DNA of 64,000 nucleotides, taken from NCBI RefSeq assembly GCF_004353915.1, contig NZ_SMRP01000008.1:62001-126000 (forward strand), read 5' to 3'. This stretch comes from Paraburkholderia silviterrae. GTDB lineage: Bacteria; Pseudomonadota; Gammaproteobacteria; Burkholderiales; Burkholderiaceae. The notes below the pieces were generated by a model, which ran no database searches, was not told the origin of the DNA, and worked only from the letters and a program-made list of their open reading frames with translations. Positions 16,469 to 25,066 of the stretch are shown here, piece after piece (the stretch's first letter is position 1; the number at the start of each line of letters is the position of its first letter). The translations under genes and the position numbers were made by a program.

Positions 16469-17863
16469 ATGTCCAAATATCTTCTGACCAAGTGGGAGCC
16501 CGAGAACACCAGGTTCTGGGAGGCTTCCGGCGAGCAGATCGCCACCCGCAACCTGTGGATTTCGATTCCCGCGCTGATGCTGGCGTTCATTGTGTGGTCG
16601 CTGTGGAGCGTCACGGTCGTCAATCTCGACAAGGGCGGCTTCCACTTCACCAAGAACGAGCTGTTCTGGCTCACGGCGCTGCCCGCGCTCTCGGGCGCCA
16701 CGCTGCGCATCTTCTACTCGTTTCTCGTGCCGATCTTCGGCGGCCGCCGCTTCACCGCGATCTCCACGGCGAGCCTGCTGATTCCGGCCATCGGCATGGG
16801 CTTCGCGCTGCGCGATCCGTCCACCTCGTATTCGACGCTGCTCGTGCTCGCGCTCCTGTGCGGCCTGGGCGGCGCGAACTTCAGCTCGTCGATGGCGAAC
16901 ATCAGCTTCTTCTTCCCGAAGGCGCGCAAGGGTTTCGCCACGGGCCTGAATGCGGGCATCGGCAACCTGGGTGTTTCGGTCGTGCAGTTCGTCACGCCCA
17001 TCGTGATCTCGACGGCCGTGTTCGCGGGCCTGCTCGGTGACGGTCAGGCTTATGTGAAGGACGGCGTCGAACACAGCATCTGGCTGCAGAACGCAGGCTT
17101 CGTGTGGGTGCCGCTCATCATCGTGTCGTCGATCGCCGCATGGTTCGGCATGAACGACATCGCCGACGCGAAGGCATCGTTCAGCGAACAGGCCGTGATT
17201 TTCCGCCGCGCGCACAACTGGATCATGTGCTTCCTCTATGTCGGCACGTTCGGTTCGTTCATCGGCTTCTCGGCGGGTCTTGCGCTGCTGACCAAGGCTG
17301 AATTCCCCGCAATCAACCCGACCGCCTGGGCCTTCCTCGGGCCGCTCGCCGGTGCGCTGACGCGTCCTGTCGGCGGCTGGATCTCGGACAAGCTCGGCGG
17401 CGCACGCGTGACGCTCTGGACCTTCGTCGCGATGATCGTGGCCGTGATGGGCGTGATCACCTTCCTGCCGGGCGGCGCGCTCGGCGGTGCCGAGGGCAGC
17501 TTCGTCGGCTTCCTCGCGATGTTCGTGGTGCTGTTCGCACTCACCGGCATCGGCAACGGCTCGACCTTCCGGATGATTCCCGTGATCTTCCTCACGCAGC
17601 ACCAGCGCGCGGCCGAGGGCAAGGGCGCGCCGGCACAGCACAGCGCGCTGGCCGAGGCAGGCAAGGAATCGGCAGCGGTGCTCGGCTTCGCAGGGGCGAT
17701 GGGCGCGTACGGCGGCTTCTTCATCCCGAAGAGCTTCGGCACCTCGCTCGACATGACCGGCTCGCCCGTCATGGCCCTCGTGTGCTTCATCGGCTTCTAC
17801 GTGGTGTGCGCGCTCGTGACGTGGTTCTTCTACGCACGCCGCAACGCCTCGATGCCGTGCTGA
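16469..17863 (+). CDS. narK: nitrate/nitrite antiporter, NarK2 type
   Basis: This 464-residue MFS transporter starts MSKYLLTKWEPENTRFWEAS, the N-terminus typical of NarK2 and enterobacterial NarK. It contains GLNAGIGNLGVSVVQF and AEAGKESAAVLGFAGAMGAYG, the two nitrate-signature regions. Members exchange nitrate for nitrite across the inner membrane. Here NarK1 and NarK2 are separate genes, whereas several alpha- and gammaproteobacteria have them fused. It lies upstream of narG on the same strand, with 221 bp between. Confidence 0.92.
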   Translation: MSKYLLTKWEPENTRFWEASGEQIATRNLWISIPALMLAFIVWSLWSVTVVNLDKGGFHFTKNELFWLTALPALSGATLRIFYSFLVPIFGGRRFTAISTASLLIPAIGMGFALRDPSTSYSTLLVLALLCGLGGANFSSSMANISFFFPKARKGFATGLNAGIGNLGVSVVQFVTPIVISTAVFAGLLGDGQAYVKDGVEHSIWLQNAGFVWVPLIIVSSIAAWFGMNDIADAKASFSEQAVIFRRAHNWIMCFLYVGTFGSFIGFSAGLALLTKAEFPAINPTAWAFLGPLAGALTRPVGGWISDKLGGARVTLWTFVAMIVAVMGVITFLPGGALGGAEGSFVGFLAMFVVLFALTGIGNGSTFRMIPVIFLTQHQRAAEGKGAPAQHSALAEAGKESAAVLGFAGAMGAYGGFFIPKSFGTSLDMTGSPVMALVCFIGFYVVCALVTWFFYARRNASMPC

Positions 17864-18084
17864 GGCAAGCAGCCGAACTAGTCCTTTGGGAGTAGCGAGG
17901 CGCGAGGGGCCTCCTCCCGATGCGCTTCGCGCACTCTCCCCTCGATGAATGGGCAGGCAAGCGTCTGCCCGCCATACTCGAAAGCGAATTTCGAAAGATT
18001 CGACGGCACGCAAATGGCACGCGCTCGAGGCGCGAGGCGGCGGATGCAGTCGATGAAAAAACATCAGCAGTCCCGGAGCATCGT

Positions 18085-21000
18085 ATGAGTTACTTTCTGG
18101 ACCGGTTGAAGTTCATGTCGCGCGTGAAGTCGACCTTCTCGAACGGCCACGGCGCAGTGGTGAACGAAGACCGCAAGTGGGAAGACGGCTATCGCAGCCG
18201 CTGGCAGCACGACAAGGTCGTGCGCTCGACACACGGCGTGAACTGCACGGGCTCGTGCTCGTGGAAGGTCTACGTGAAGAACGGCCTGATCACGTGGGAA
18301 ACGCAGCAGACCGACTATCCGCGCACGCGCGCCGATCTGCCCAATCATGAGCCGCGCGGCTGTCCGCGTGGCGCCTCGTATAGCTGGTACGTCTACTCGG
18401 CGCAGCGTGTGAAATATCCGATGATGCGCGGCCGCCTGATGGACATGTGGCGCGATGCGCGCCGCACGCTCGACCCGGTCAAGGCGTGGGCTTCGATCGT
18501 CGAGGATCCCGAGAAGGCGGCGCGCTACAAGCGCGCGCGCGGCCAGGGCGGCTTCGTGCGCGCCGACTGGGATACGGCCACCGAAATGATCGCCGCGGCC
18601 AATGCCTACACCGTCGGCAAGTACGGCCCGGACCGCGTGATCGGCTTCTCGCCGATTCCCGCGATGTCGATGGTCTCGTACGCCGCGGGTGCGCGCTATC
18701 TGAGCCTGATCGGCGGCGCGTGCCTCTCGTTCTACGACTGGTATTGCGACTTGCCGCCTTCGTCGCCGCAAACGTGGGGCGAGCAGACCGACGTGCCCGA
18801 ATCGGCCGACTGGTACAACTCGACCTATTTGATGGTGTGGGGCTCGAACGTCCCGCAAACGCGCACGCCCGACGCGCACTTCTACACCGAGGTCCGCTAC
18901 AAGGGCACCAAGACGGTGGCGGTTTCGTCGGACTTTGGCGAGATGGTGAAGTTCGGCGACATCTGGCTCGCGCCGAAGCAGGGCACCGACGCCGCTCTCG
19001 CGCTCGCGATGGGTCACGTGGTGCTCAAGGAATTCCACGCGAGTGGCAAGTCCGCGTATTTCCGCGACTACGTAAAGCAGTATACGGACATGCCGCTGCT
19101 CGTCACGCTCGCCGAGCGTGACGGCGCGCGGGTGCCGGACCAGTTCCTGCGCGCTTCGCAGCTCGCCGGCAATCTCGACGAAGCGAACAACCCGCAGTGG
19201 AAGACGCTGGCGATCGACGCGGCCACGGGCGACATCGTCGCACCGAACGGCTCGATTGGCTTCCGCTGGGGCGAAGGCCAACACGATGGCGGCAAGAAGG
19301 TGGGCCGCTGGAATCTGGAGATGAAGGACGGCGGCAGCGGCCGCGAGATCGATCCGCGCCTTTCGCTCGTCGATCAGCATGACGAAGTGGTCGAGGTGGG
19401 CTTCCCGTACTTTGGTGGCGAACAGGGCGCGCTGCTCGCGCGCCGCGTGCCCGCGAAGCGCGTGGCGCTCGCGGACGGCACGAGCGTGCTGGTGGCGACC
19501 GTCTACGACCTGCAGATGGCCAACTATGGCGTCGATCAGGGCCTGGGCGGCCCGAACGTGGCGTCCTCCTACGATGATGACGTGCCTTGCACGCCCGCAT
19601 GGCAGGAGAAACACACCACGGTGCCGCGCAAGCTCGTGATCCAGGTGGCGCGCGAATTCGCCGACAACGCCGATCGCACGCATGGCAAGAGCATGGTGAT
19701 CGTGGGCGCGGCCCTCAATCACTGGTACCACAACGACATGATCTACCGCGGCATCATCAATCTGCTGATGATGTGCGGCTGTGTCGGCCAGAGCGGCGGC
19801 GGCTGGGCGCACTACGTGGGCCAGGAAAAGCTGCGTCCGCAATTCGGCTGGGCGCCGCTCGCGTTCGCGCTCGACTGGTCGCGCCCGCCGCGCCAGATGA
19901 ACGGCACGTCGTTCTTCTACAACCACACGAGTCAGTGGCGCCACGAGAAAGTCCATCTCGACGAGATCCTTGGGCCGGGCGCCGATCGTGAGCGCTACAA
20001 GAACCTCTCGATGCTCGACCTCAACGCGAAGTCCGAGCGCATGGGCTGGTTGCCTTCGGCGCCGCAGCTGGGCGCGAATCCGCTCGACGTGGTGGACGCC
20101 GCGAAGCGTGCGGGTGTGTCGCCGGTGGACTATACGGTCGAGAAGCTCAAGTCGGGAGAACTGAGCTTCGCTTGCGACGACCCGGACAATCCCGCGAACT
20201 TCCCGCGCAACATGTTCGTGTGGCGCTCCAACATTCTCGGCAGCTCGGGCAAGGGCCACGAGTACTTCCTGAAGTACCTGCTCGGTACGCAGAACGCGCT
20301 CTTCGGCGACGAAGCCGACGCGATCAAGCCGTCCGAGGTGAAGGTGCGCGAGGCGGCCGAGGGCAAGCTCGACCTGCTCACCGTGCTCGACTTCCGCATG
20401 AGCACCACGTGCCTGTACGGTGACATCGTGTTGCCGACGGCCACGTTCTACGAGAAGGACGACCTCAACACGTCCGACATGCACCCGTTCATCCACCCGC
20501 TGTCCGAGGCCGTGCAGCCGTTGTGGGAGAGCAAGACCGACTGGGAGATCTACAAGGCCATCGCGAAGAAGTTCTCGGAGATCGGCGGCGAGCATCTCGG
20601 CACGCGTACCGACCTCGTCTGCACGCCGCTCATGCACGACACGCCGGGCGAGCTCGGCCAGGCGTTCGAGCCGAAAGACTGGCGCCACGGCGAGTGCGAT
20701 CTGATCCCGGGCAAGACCGCGCCCGCGATGACGGTCGTGGAGCGCGACTATCGCGAGATCTACAACAAGTTCACCTCGGTCGGACCGCTGCTCGAGAAGC
20801 TCGGCAACGGCGGCAAGGGCATCAACTGGAACACCGCGCATGAAGTGGGCGAACTCGCGCACCTCACGGGCCGCCATGAGGGCGCCGGTGCGGGCGAGGG
20901 ACGACCGCGGCTGGATACGGCCATCGACGCCGCCGAGATGATTCTCACCTTTGCTCCCGAGACCAATGGCCACGTGGCGGTGAAGGCGTGGGACGCGCTC

Positions 21001-21810
21001 TCGAAGATCACGGGCCGCGACCACACGCATCTGGCCGAAGGCCGCGAGCACGACAAGATTCGCTTCCGCGACGTGCAGGCGCAGCCGCGCAAGATCATCT
21101 CCGCGCCCACGTGGTCGGGTCTCGAATCGGAAGAGGTGAGCTACAACGCGGGCTACACGAACGTGCACGAGCTGATTCCATGGCGCACGCTCACGGGCCG
21201 TCAGCAGTTCTATCAGGATCACCGCTGGATGCTCGACTTCGGCGAGGGCTTCTGCAACTACAAGCCGGCCATCGACACCAAGACGATCTCGCCGATGCTG
21301 GGAGCCAAGCCCAACGGCGAGCACGAGCTGGTGCTGAACTGGATCACGCCGCACCAGAAGTGGGGCATCCACTCCACCTACACGGACAACCTGCGCATGC
21401 TTACGCTCTCGCGCGGCGGTCCGCACGTATGGGTCTCGGAAGTCGAGGCGAAGGAAGCGGGTCTCGTCGACAACGACTGGGTCGAAGTGTTCAACGTGAA
21501 CGGCACGCTCACCGCGCGCGTCGTGGTGAGCCAGCGCGTGCCGCGCGGCATGTGTCTCATGTATCACGCACAGGAAAAGATCATCAACGTTCCAGGCGCT
21601 GAAACGAGCGGCATGCGCGGTGGCATTCACAACTCGGTCACGCGCACGGTGCTCAAGCCCACGCATATGATCGGCGGTTATGCCCAGCTGTCGTATGGCT
21701 TCAATTACTACGGCACGGTCGGCAGCAATCGCGACGAGTTCGTGATCGTTCGCAAGATGAAGAAGGTCGAGTGGCTGGAAGGCCCGATGAAGGAAGGAGC
21801 AGCATCATGA
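18085..21810 (+). CDS. narG: respiratory nitrate reductase alpha subunit NarG
   Basis: This 1241-residue molybdenum-bis-MGD catalytic subunit has the unusual FS0 cluster ligands His50, Cys54, Cys58 and Cys93, at the same numbers as in Escherichia coli NarG. No cleaved signal sequence is evident; the N-terminus (MSYFLDRLKFMSRVKSTFSN) is the vestigial leader recognised by NarJ in this family. It reduces nitrate to nitrite at the cytoplasmic face with electrons from NarH. The ATG at 18085 aligns all four ligands with the known enzyme, which fixes the start. Its stop overlaps the narH start (ATGA). Confidence 0.98.
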   Translation: MSYFLDRLKFMSRVKSTFSNGHGAVVNEDRKWEDGYRSRWQHDKVVRSTHGVNCTGSCSWKVYVKNGLITWETQQTDYPRTRADLPNHEPRGCPRGASYSWYVYSAQRVKYPMMRGRLMDMWRDARRTLDPVKAWASIVEDPEKAARYKRARGQGGFVRADWDTATEMIAAANAYTVGKYGPDRVIGFSPIPAMSMVSYAAGARYLSLIGGACLSFYDWYCDLPPSSPQTWGEQTDVPESADWYNSTYLMVWGSNVPQTRTPDAHFYTEVRYKGTKTVAVSSDFGEMVKFGDIWLAPKQGTDAALALAMGHVVLKEFHASGKSAYFRDYVKQYTDMPLLVTLAERDGARVPDQFLRASQLAGNLDEANNPQWKTLAIDAATGDIVAPNGSIGFRWGEGQHDGGKKVGRWNLEMKDGGSGREIDPRLSLVDQHDEVVEVGFPYFGGEQGALLARRVPAKRVALADGTSVLVATVYDLQMANYGVDQGLGGPNVASSYDDDVPCTPAWQEKHTTVPRKLVIQVAREFADNADRTHGKSMVIVGAALNHWYHNDMIYRGIINLLMMCGCVGQSGGGWAHYVGQEKLRPQFGWAPLAFALDWSRPPRQMNGTSFFYNHTSQWRHEKVHLDEILGPGADRERYKNLSMLDLNAKSERMGWLPSAPQLGANPLDVVDAAKRAGVSPVDYTVEKLKSGELSFACDDPDNPANFPRNMFVWRSNILGSSGKGHEYFLKYLLGTQNALFGDEADAIKPSEVKVREAAEGKLDLLTVLDFRMSTTCLYGDIVLPTATFYEKDDLNTSDMHPFIHPLSEAVQPLWESKTDWEIYKAIAKKFSEIGGEHLGTRTDLVCTPLMHDTPGELGQAFEPKDWRHGECDLIPGKTAPAMTVVERDYREIYNKFTSVGPLLEKLGNGGKGINWNTAHEVGELAHLTGRHEGAGAGEGRPRLDTAIDAAEMILTFAPETNGHVAVKAWDALSKITGRDHTHLAEGREHDKIRFRDVQAQPRKIISAPTWSGLESEEVSYNAGYTNVHELIPWRTLTGRQQFYQDHRWMLDFGEGFCNYKPAIDTKTISPMLGAKPNGEHELVLNWITPHQKWGIHSTYTDNLRMLTLSRGGPHVWVSEVEAKEAGLVDNDWVEVFNVNGTLTARVVVSQRVPRGMCLMYHAQEKIINVPGAETSGMRGGIHNSVTRTVLKPTHMIGGYAQLSYGFNYYGTVGSNRDEFVIVRKMKKVEWLEGPMKEGAAS

Positions 21811-23360
21811 AAATCCGCGCCCAGGTGGCGATGGTCCTGAACCTCGACAAGTGCATCGGCTGCCATACGTGCTCCGTCACGTGCAAGAACGTGTGGACCT
21901 CGCGCGACGGTGTCGAGTACGCGTGGTTCAACAACGTCGAGACGAAGCCCGGCATCGGCTATCCGAAGGAATGGGAAAACCAGGAGAAGTGGAAGGGCGG
22001 CTGGGTGCGTAACCCGAGTGGCCGTCTCGAGCCGCGCCAGGGCCCCAAGCTCAAGGTGCTGGCGAATATCTTCGCCAACCCGAACCTGCCCGCCATCGAC
22101 GACTACTACGAGCCGTTCACCTACGACTACGAGCATCTGCAGAAGGCGGGTCTGTCGCAGACGCCGCCCACCGCGCGCCCGGTCTCGGTGATCACCGGCA
22201 AGAAGATGGACAAGATCCATTGGGGTCCTAACTGGGAAGACGACCTCGGCGGCGAGTTCGAATCGCGCAGCCGCGACCAGCTCTTCGAGAACGTGCAGAA
22301 GGAGATGTACTCGAGCTTCGAGAACACCTTCATGATGTATCTGCCGCGCCTGTGCGAGCACTGCCTGAATCCCGCCTGTGTGGCGTCGTGTCCTTCGGGC
22401 TCCGTGTACAAGCGCGAAGACGACGGCATCGTGCTCGTCGACCAGGACAAGTGCCGCGGCTGGCGCATGTGCATCTCGGGTTGCCCGTACAAGAAGATGT
22501 ACTTCAACTGGAAGAGCGGCAAGGCCGAGAAGTGCATCTTCTGCTATCCGCGCATCGAGGCGGGGCAGCCGACGGTGTGCTCGGAAACCTGCGTGGGCCG
22601 CATCCGCTATCTGGGCGTGATGCTGTATGACGCGGACCGCATTGGCGAGGCGGCTTCGGTCGAATCGACGCAGGACCTGTACCAGTCGCAACTCGACGTA
22701 TTCCTCGATCCGCACGATCCGGCGATCCAGGCCGAGGCGCTGCGCCAGGGCGTGCCGCAGAGCTGGCTCGATGCGGCCGTGCGCTCGCCGGTGTACCGCA
22801 TGGCGGTCGAGTGGAAGATCGCGTTCCCGCTGCATCCCGAGTACCGCACGTTGCCGATGGTCTGGTACGTGCCGCCGCTCTCGCCAATCCAGTCGGCGGC
22901 GGATGCGGGCCACATCGGCATGGACGGCGTGATTCCGGACGTCGCGAGCCTGCGCATTCCCATGCGTTATCTCGCCAACCTGCTCACCGCCGGCGACGAG
23001 AAGCCCGTGATCTCCGCGCTCAACCGCATGCTGACGATGCGCGCGTACAAGCGCACGCAGTCGGTGGACGGCGTGAACGACAACGCGCTGCTCAAGCGCG
23101 CGGGCCTCACGGCCGAACAGGTCGAGCACATGTACCGCACCATGGCGCTCGCGAACTACGAGGACCGCTTCGTCGTGCCGTCGTCGCACAAGGAAATGGT
23201 CGAGGACTCGTTCAACGAGAAAGGCAGCTGTGGCTTCTCGTTCGGCAACGGCTGCTCGGGTGGCGTCTCGGAAGGCTCGCTCTTCGGGGCGAAGCACGAG
23301 GGCAGCGTGGTGTTCGCCGACATGCCCAAGTCGCGCCGCAAGGCATCGTCGGAAAGCTGA
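21807..23360 (+). CDS. narH: respiratory nitrate reductase beta subunit NarH
   Basis: This 517-residue electron-transfer subunit has four iron-sulfur clusters. The first ferredoxin motif has Cys16, Cys19, Cys22 and Cys26; later motifs are CEHCLNPACVASCPSGSVY and CRGWRMCISGCPYKK. In the last one Trp replaces a Cys, producing the [3Fe-4S] cluster known for NarH. It relays electrons from the NarI haems to NarG. It is translationally coupled to narG by a 4-nt overlap and lies 13 bp before narJ. Confidence 0.98.
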   Translation: MKIRAQVAMVLNLDKCIGCHTCSVTCKNVWTSRDGVEYAWFNNVETKPGIGYPKEWENQEKWKGGWVRNPSGRLEPRQGPKLKVLANIFANPNLPAIDDYYEPFTYDYEHLQKAGLSQTPPTARPVSVITGKKMDKIHWGPNWEDDLGGEFESRSRDQLFENVQKEMYSSFENTFMMYLPRLCEHCLNPACVASCPSGSVYKREDDGIVLVDQDKCRGWRMCISGCPYKKMYFNWKSGKAEKCIFCYPRIEAGQPTVCSETCVGRIRYLGVMLYDADRIGEAASVESTQDLYQSQLDVFLDPHDPAIQAEALRQGVPQSWLDAAVRSPVYRMAVEWKIAFPLHPEYRTLPMVWYVPPLSPIQSAADAGHIGMDGVIPDVASLRIPMRYLANLLTAGDEKPVISALNRMLTMRAYKRTQSVDGVNDNALLKRAGLTAEQVEHMYRTMALANYEDRFVVPSSHKEMVEDSFNEKGSCGFSFGNGCSGGVSEGSLFGAKHEGSVVFADMPKSRRKASSES

Positions 23361-23373
23361 GGAGGACAACATC

Positions 23374-24066
23374 ATGTCGATCTATTCGGTTCTTTCAGCA
23401 CTGCTCGACTACCCCGAGCAGCCCCTCATCGATGCACTCGACGAAATCGAAGGCGTGCTCGGGGAATCTCCGCACGGCGAGTTCGCGGTGCGCGAACTTG
23501 CGCCGCTCATTGCGGCGCTGCGCGAGCGCCCGCTCGTGGAGTCGCAGGAAATCTACGTGGCGACCTTCGACCGCAATCCGCGCCACTCGCTGCATCTGTT
23601 CGAGCACGTGCACGGCGAAAGCCGCGCGCGCGGCCAGGCGATGGTCGATCTGCTCGACGAATATCGCGGCTTCGGTCTCGATGTGGCAACCAGCGAGCTG
23701 CCCGACTTCGTGCCGCTCTTTCTCGAAGTGCTCGGCCTGATCGGCGAGGACGACGCCAGCACGCTGCTCGGCGAAGCGATCCACGTGCTCGCCGCGCTCG
23801 GCAATCAGCTCGAGCGCGACGAGAGCCCCTACGCCGCCATCTTCGCCGTGCTGTGCGAAATGAGCGTCGTCGAGCCGTTGCCGATCACCGGCGCGCCCGT
23901 GCGCGACATGGACGAGGCGCTCGAGCGCTTCGGCACGGGCGTCGACGGTGTCGAGCCGCTCCTGAGTCCGTTCGGCGCCGGCGCCGCGAATGCGCCGCAA
24001 GTCGTCCAGTTCCATCCGCGCGTGGCGCATGCCGCCTCGCCCGGCCGTACCAAGGAAATGCAATGA
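23374..24066 (+). CDS. narJ: nitrate reductase molybdenum cofactor assembly chaperone NarJ
   Basis: This 230-residue all-alpha chaperone starts MSIYSVLSALLDYPEQPLID, typical of NarJ. It contains the conserved DFVPLFLEVLGLI and EHVHGESRARGQAM segments (TorD/NarJ family). It binds the NarG N-terminus and holds the apo-complex until the molybdenum cofactor is inserted. A GAGGA site precedes the ATG at 23374. The stop overlaps narI by 4 nt. It is not part of the final enzyme. Confidence 0.95.
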   Translation: MSIYSVLSALLDYPEQPLIDALDEIEGVLGESPHGEFAVRELAPLIAALRERPLVESQEIYVATFDRNPRHSLHLFEHVHGESRARGQAMVDLLDEYRGFGLDVATSELPDFVPLFLEVLGLIGEDDASTLLGEAIHVLAALGNQLERDESPYAAIFAVLCEMSVVEPLPITGAPVRDMDEALERFGTGVDGVEPLLSPFGAGAANAPQVVQFHPRVAHAASPGRTKEMQ

Positions 24067-24746
24067 ACACGTTCAACCAGTTTCTGTTCGGCATCTATCC
24101 CTACATCGCCGCTTCGGTCTTCCTGTTCGGCTCGCTCGCGCGCTTCGAGCGCGAGCAGTACACGTGGAAGGCGGACAGCTCGCAGCTGCTCTATCGCGGG
24201 CAACTGCGTCTTGGCAACATCCTCTTTCACATCGGCATCCTGGGGCTCTTCTTCGGGCACCTCGTGGGCCTGCTCACACCCGTCGCGGTTTGGGACTGGC
24301 TCGGTGTGCCGCATGCCGTGAAGCAGCTCGTGGCGATGGTCGCCGGCGGCGTGATGGGCTCGATGTGCCTTGCCGGTCTCGCGATCCTGATGCACCGGCG
24401 TTTCACGAACGCGCGCATCTCGGCGGTGACGCGCTTTGGCGACAAGGTGCTGCTGCTGTGGATCCTCGTCACGCTGCTGCTCGGGCTCACGACGATCGGT
24501 GCGTCGGCAAGCCATATGGACGGCGCCATGATGGTGCGCTTCATGAACTGGGCGCAGCACATCGTCACGTTCCGCGGCGACGCCGCGAGCTACGTGACCG
24601 ATGCGCCGCTCGTGTTCCGCCTGCATCTGTTCATGGGCATGACGTTGTTCGTGATCTTCCCGTTCACGCGTCTCGTGCATGTGTGGAGCGGGCTGGCTTC
24701 GGTCACCTATCTGTCGCGGGCTTGGCAGCTCGTGCGTAGCCGCTAG
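24063..24746 (+). CDS. narI: respiratory nitrate reductase gamma subunit NarI
   Basis: This 227-residue membrane cytochrome b subunit has about five helices and conserved histidines for two b haems (for example FHIGILGLFFGHLVGL and RLHLFMGMTLFVIFPFTRLVH). It oxidises quinol at the periplasmic side and passes electrons to NarH. Its start overlaps the narJ stop (ATGA). A terminator-like hairpin lies about 90 bp after the stop, which separates narGHJI from narXL. Confidence 0.97.
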   Translation: MNTFNQFLFGIYPYIAASVFLFGSLARFEREQYTWKADSSQLLYRGQLRLGNILFHIGILGLFFGHLVGLLTPVAVWDWLGVPHAVKQLVAMVAGGVMGSMCLAGLAILMHRRFTNARISAVTRFGDKVLLLWILVTLLLGLTTIGASASHMDGAMMVRFMNWAQHIVTFRGDAASYVTDAPLVFRLHLFMGMTLFVIFPFTRLVHVWSGLASVTYLSRAWQLVRSR

Positions 24747-24835
24747 GTGTGCGGCGGGGCGGGCCACCGGCCTGCCTCAAGATTTTCTTTGTGTTGTTGC
24801 CTCTGGGCGGCCGAGGGGATCGGCCGTTCTTTTGC

Positions 24836-24869
24836 GGGGAGCGAGCTACGTGCAAGCTCCCCCTTTTTT
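24836..24869 (+). terminator. rho-independent terminator after narI
   Basis: GGGGAGC (24836-24842) and GCTCCCC (24856-24862) form the stem and TTTTTT follows after one C. It occupies the 320-bp gap 24747-25066 between narI and narX. Beyond it I see no other convincing element there. Confidence 0.8.
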
Positions 24870-25066
24870 ATGCTTGTTTGCCGCGCCACGCAAACGTCGT
24901 GCGGATCGACGCCCGGTTTGCCGCAGCGCAAGGCAGGACGCCGCCGCCCGTGACAGCGAGGGGCACGCGCATGGCACGCCCGGACGAACTGGCGCATAGT
25001 GTCGCAGTCCCCGTCCGATCCGGCTGCCGGCCGTGTTGTTTGCTATGCGTCAACCGATAATGAGGA

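Noticed and set aside
15422..18064. 880-codon minus-strand frame across narK1 and narK2
   Set aside because: It is antisense to two well-supported transporters, rich in His, Glu, Arg and Ala with no recognisable fold.
18064..21666. 1200-codon open frame on the minus strand opposite narG
   Set aside because: It is an exact antisense shadow of narG. Its composition (Arg/His/Ala-rich, no domain) is what strong G/C third-position bias produces opposite a long gene.
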